From positions 747 to 8,856 of the forward strand of contig DDDX01000012.1 of the NCBI GenBank assembly GCA_002339085.1: 8,110 nucleotides of DNA, in the 5' to 3' direction. The stretch is from Cellvibrionales bacterium UBA1969 (lineage in GTDB: Bacteria; Pseudomonadota; Gammaproteobacteria; Pseudomonadales; UBA7434). The notes below the pieces were generated by a model. That model saw nothing but the letters and a program-made list of their open reading frames with translations. It did not search any database and was not told where the DNA came from. Positions 6,693 through 8,110 of this stretch are shown here, one piece after another; position 1 is the stretch's first letter; every line of letters starts with the position of its first letter. Made by a program: the position numbers and the translations under genes.

Positions 6693-6836
6693 TTAAATTG
6701 AGGCACCTTTCGAGATTATTGACGCGAAACAAGACCATCTGAAGTTATGGCAATTGGGCGAGCAATGGCGCGTTAGCAAACGAAGGAATAACGCAAACAA
6801 TGGATATCGAATGATGCTGTATCTATATGTTATCAT
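6693..6836 (-). CDS. Possible 47-codon small ORF upstream of icd (unrecognised)
   Basis: A minus-strand ATG-to-TAA frame of 47 codons ends 34 bases before the icd ATG. Its start is preceded by AGGAGAG (6841-6847), with AGGAG six bases from the ATG, one of the best Shine-Dalgarno matches in the window. The peptide begins MITYRYSIIRYPLFALFLRL, a basic/aromatic then hydrophobic stretch, and continues with several Cys and His residues. It matches no family I know. It could be an icd leader ORF, a small membrane peptide or chance. The unusual Cys/His/Trp content and the absence of any recognised homologue count against it. Confidence 0.22.
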   Translation of the reverse strand: MITYRYSIIRYPLFALFLRLLTRHCSPNCHNFRWSCFASIISKGASI

Positions 6837-6840
6837 AACA
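6828..6840. promoter_or_regulatory. Perfect 13-base palindrome, candidate operator
   Basis: TGTTAT-C-ATAACA is an exact inverted repeat with a single central base. It covers a TATGAT -10-like element on the minus strand and the start codon of the small ORF upstream of icd, so a bound repressor could affect icd transcription. The symmetric TGT...ACA form is compatible with GntR-type or other dimeric regulators; I cannot assign one. Confidence 0.3.
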
Positions 6841-6905
6841 CTCTCCTCATGCTTATGTCGTCTGTAAAAGTAACGCTTTGATGCCCAGATGAATTAAATA
6901 TAAGC

Positions 6906-6914
6906 TTATCCACA
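6906..6914 (+). promoter_or_regulatory. DnaA-box consensus 9-mer upstream of rluE
   Basis: TTATCCACA is an exact match to the E. coli DnaA box consensus. It lies 15 bases before the rluE start and immediately after the TATAAG -10-like hexamer. No second box was seen nearby, so this is not an origin; it could be a DnaA regulatory site or chance. Confidence 0.3.
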
Positions 6915-6929
6915 ATTAGAGCTGTTGAT

Positions 6930-7529
6930 ATGAAAATTGATATCCTTCTATTCAACAAGCCATACCGTGTTTTAAGCCAGTTTACGGATAAGCAGAATGA
7001 AGCCCCTGCCGATGTTAAATTAAGGCAAACCTTGGCTGACTTTATTCAGCAACCTAAATTTTATCCAGCTGGTAGGCTCGATTTTCTTTCTGAAGGACTG
7101 ATGGTATTGACCGATAACGGTGCATTACAGCAAAGAATCTGCTCCCCCGAGCAAAAAATGGAAAAATCCTACTGGGTGCAAGTCGAAGGCTGCCCATCTA
7201 AGGAAGTGTTACAGCAGCTTGCAAACGGCATTGAGCTTTCAGACGGACTCACCAAACGCGCAAAAATACAACGACTTAAACAAGCGCCACCGCTCTGGCA
7301 GCGCGAACCGCAGCTGGCTCAACACAGAGAGCTTAATAGTCAATGGCTTAACATAAGCATAAGCGAGGGGCGAAATCGTCAAATAAGGCGGATGTTTGCC
7401 TGCGTTGAGCACCCTGTACTACGCTTAGTTCGTCACAAAATTGGAAATTGGCACTTGTCTGATCTCGAGCCAGGACAGTATAAAAAAATAACAGTAAATT
7501 TACCCAAAAATATCTCAAAAAAGTGGTGA
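6930..7529 (+). CDS. rluE: 23S rRNA pseudouridine synthase, RluE-like
   Basis: This belongs to the RsuA/RluB/E/F group of pseudouridine synthases; E. coli RluE modifies U2457 of 23S rRNA. The 199-residue product starts directly in the catalytic domain with LLFNKPYRVLSQFTD (6-20), which matches E. coli RluE (LLFNKPFDVLPQFTD). The active-site motif is AGRLDFLSEGLMVLT (47-61), with catalytic Asp51. Next come YWVQVEG (81-87) and the C-terminal EGRNRQIRRM (146-155), followed by HPVLRLVRHKIG (161-172). There is no N-terminal S4 domain, as in RluE and unlike RsuA/RluB/RluF. It is shorter than E. coli RluE (217) because the basic N-terminal extension is missing. ATG 6930 has only a modest AGAG (6918-6921) eight bases upstream. 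It diverges from icd and is followed by nudJ 60 bases later. Confidence 0.9.
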   Translation: MKIDILLFNKPYRVLSQFTDKQNEAPADVKLRQTLADFIQQPKFYPAGRLDFLSEGLMVLTDNGALQQRICSPEQKMEKSYWVQVEGCPSKEVLQQLANGIELSDGLTKRAKIQRLKQAPPLWQREPQLAQHRELNSQWLNISISEGRNRQIRRMFACVEHPVLRLVRHKIGNWHLSDLEPGQYKKITVNLPKNISKKW

Positions 7530-7589
7530 GCTATCGACAGTCACTAGACTTAGCCGTGATATCACCTACCCTATAAGAACTTAATTGAT

Positions 7590-8081
7590 TTGCAAACAAG
7601 GAATATCATCATTAACACCAACACCAGCAAAAATGAGTCATTCACTCCTCATCTCACCGTTGCCACGATTATTGAAAAAGATAATAAATTTCTGTTTGTC
7701 GAAGAACATGCCGAAGGGCGCGTGGTCTTGAATCAACCCGCAGGCCACCTTGAGACCGGTGAATCACTCATCGATGCGGCGATTCGTGAAGCCTACGAGG
7801 AAACCGGCTGGAAAATCGACATAACTGGCTTGTTGAACATAAATCTTTACCACTCAGATCACAATAATATTACTTATCATCGTACGACCTTTATTGGTAA
7901 GGCTTTAAAACATGATGCGGAGGCCAAACTGGATACCGGTATTATCCAAGCGCTTTGGCTGACCTTAGAGGAACTAAAAGCAAGAAAAGAGCACCATCGA
8001 AGCCCTCTCGTCTCCCTTTCAATTGAACAATATTTGTCCGAACCGCATTATCCATTAGCGCTCGTAAAAGATTACCGCTAA
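7590..8081 (+). CDS. nudJ: Nudix hydrolase, NudJ-like phosphatase
   Basis: NudJ hydrolyses thiamin pyrophosphate, HMP-pyrophosphate and nucleoside di/triphosphates in E. coli. The product has a complete Nudix box from Gly52 to Trp74: GHLETGE, then REAYEETGW with Arg66, Glu67, Glu70 and Glu71 for metal binding. It is preceded by PHLTVATIIEKDNKFLFVEE (20-39) and NQPAGHLE, which match E. coli NudJ closely. At the C-terminus RSPLV and YPLALVKDY match NudJ RSPLV and YPLEMIGDF. As drawn it is 163 aa (E. coli 153). The start is problematic: there is no in-frame ATG before the domain. TTG 7590 is the only conventional start and has a weak AAGAA upstream. The best Shine-Dalgarno, AAGGA at 7598-7602, points to an ATC or ATT codon at 7608/7611. 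In relatives the next gene is mnmA, probably just beyond the window. Confidence 0.88.
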   Translation: MQTRNIIINTNTSKNESFTPHLTVATIIEKDNKFLFVEEHAEGRVVLNQPAGHLETGESLIDAAIREAYEETGWKIDITGLLNINLYHSDHNNITYHRTTFIGKALKHDAEAKLDTGIIQALWLTLEELKARKEHHRSPLVSLSIEQYLSEPHYPLALVKDYR

Positions 8082-8110
8082 AATATCGCCTCATTCAAGA
8101 CTAGCCGCAC

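Larger units (their letters stand above)
6659..6929. promoter_or_regulatory. Divergent icd/rluE intergenic region
   Basis: This 271-base gap lies between divergent icd and rluE. It contains a DnaA-box consensus 9-mer, a perfect short palindrome and a small minus-strand ORF, each listed separately. For rluE, TTGATG (6878-6883) and TATAAG (6899-6904) resemble -35/-10 elements, but the spacer is a short 15 bases. For icd, an ACGACA-like -35 lies 18 bases before TATGAT (6832-6837, minus); this is weak. No tRNA, riboswitch or strong hairpin is visible. Confidence 0.4.

Noticed and set aside
6811..6867. 18-codon plus-strand frame starting MMLYLYVIITLSS in the icd/rluE gap
   Set aside because: No ribosome binding site, very short, and it overlaps the palindrome and the better-supported minus-strand frame.
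7556..7565. Palindrome GTGATATCAC between rluE and nudJ
   Set aside because: A 10-base restriction-site-like palindrome is expected by chance. There is no loop or T-tract for a terminator and no promoter around it.
1..8110. Mobile element, CRISPR array, toxin-antitoxin or defence island
   Set aside because: All sizeable frames are accounted for by conserved housekeeping genes in known synteny. I saw no transposase, long repeats, integrase or abrupt change in base composition.

Overview
The window is an ordinary-looking chromosomal segment of a gammaproteobacterium, moderately AT-rich, with no mobile element, CRISPR array, tRNA or rRNA that I can see. The gene order is thioredoxin reductase (3' end) - aat - bpt - infA - [clpA - clpS, minus] - cspD - [icd, minus] - rluE - nudJ. 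From memory this closely follows the trxB-aat-ate-infA-clpA-clpS-cspD-icd neighbourhood of Pseudomonas. The presence of both aat and bpt also suggests a Pseudomonadales/Cellvibrionales/Oceanospirillales-type bacterium rather than an enteric one. The species cannot be named from the sequence alone.

Layout: 1-225 is the C-terminal end of TrxB. 300-1752 is a tight two-gene unit, aat and bpt overlapping by 14 bases, followed by a 194-base gap that contains a possible 41-codon ORF, and then infA (1947-2165). On the opposite strand clpS-clpA (4888 down to 2222) form an operon with a 33-base gap; clpA converges on infA. cspD (5102-5398) diverges from clpS across a 213-base AT-rich region with candidate promoters, and converges on icd with only 3 bases between the stop codons. 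A 271-base divergent region separates icd from rluE. It holds a perfect DnaA-box 9-mer, a perfect 13-base palindrome and a 47-codon minus-strand ORF with a very good ribosome binding site. rluE (6930-7529) and nudJ (7590-8081) follow on the plus strand.

Function: Aat, Bpt, ClpS and ClpA together are the N-degron (N-end rule) pathway minus ClpP. Aat adds Leu/Phe to N-terminal Lys/Arg, Bpt adds Leu to N-terminal Asp/Glu, ClpS recognises the resulting N-degron, and ClpA unfolds the substrate for ClpP. The remaining genes are housekeeping: translation initiation (infA), a CspD-type cold-shock-domain protein, NADP-isocitrate dehydrogenase of the TCA cycle, a 23S rRNA pseudouridine synthase and a Nudix hydrolase.

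I found no convincing undescribed multi-gene system. The points most worth checking are intergenic: the DnaA box, palindrome and small ORF upstream of icd/rluE, the small ORF behind bpt, and the nudJ start, which has no usable ATG.
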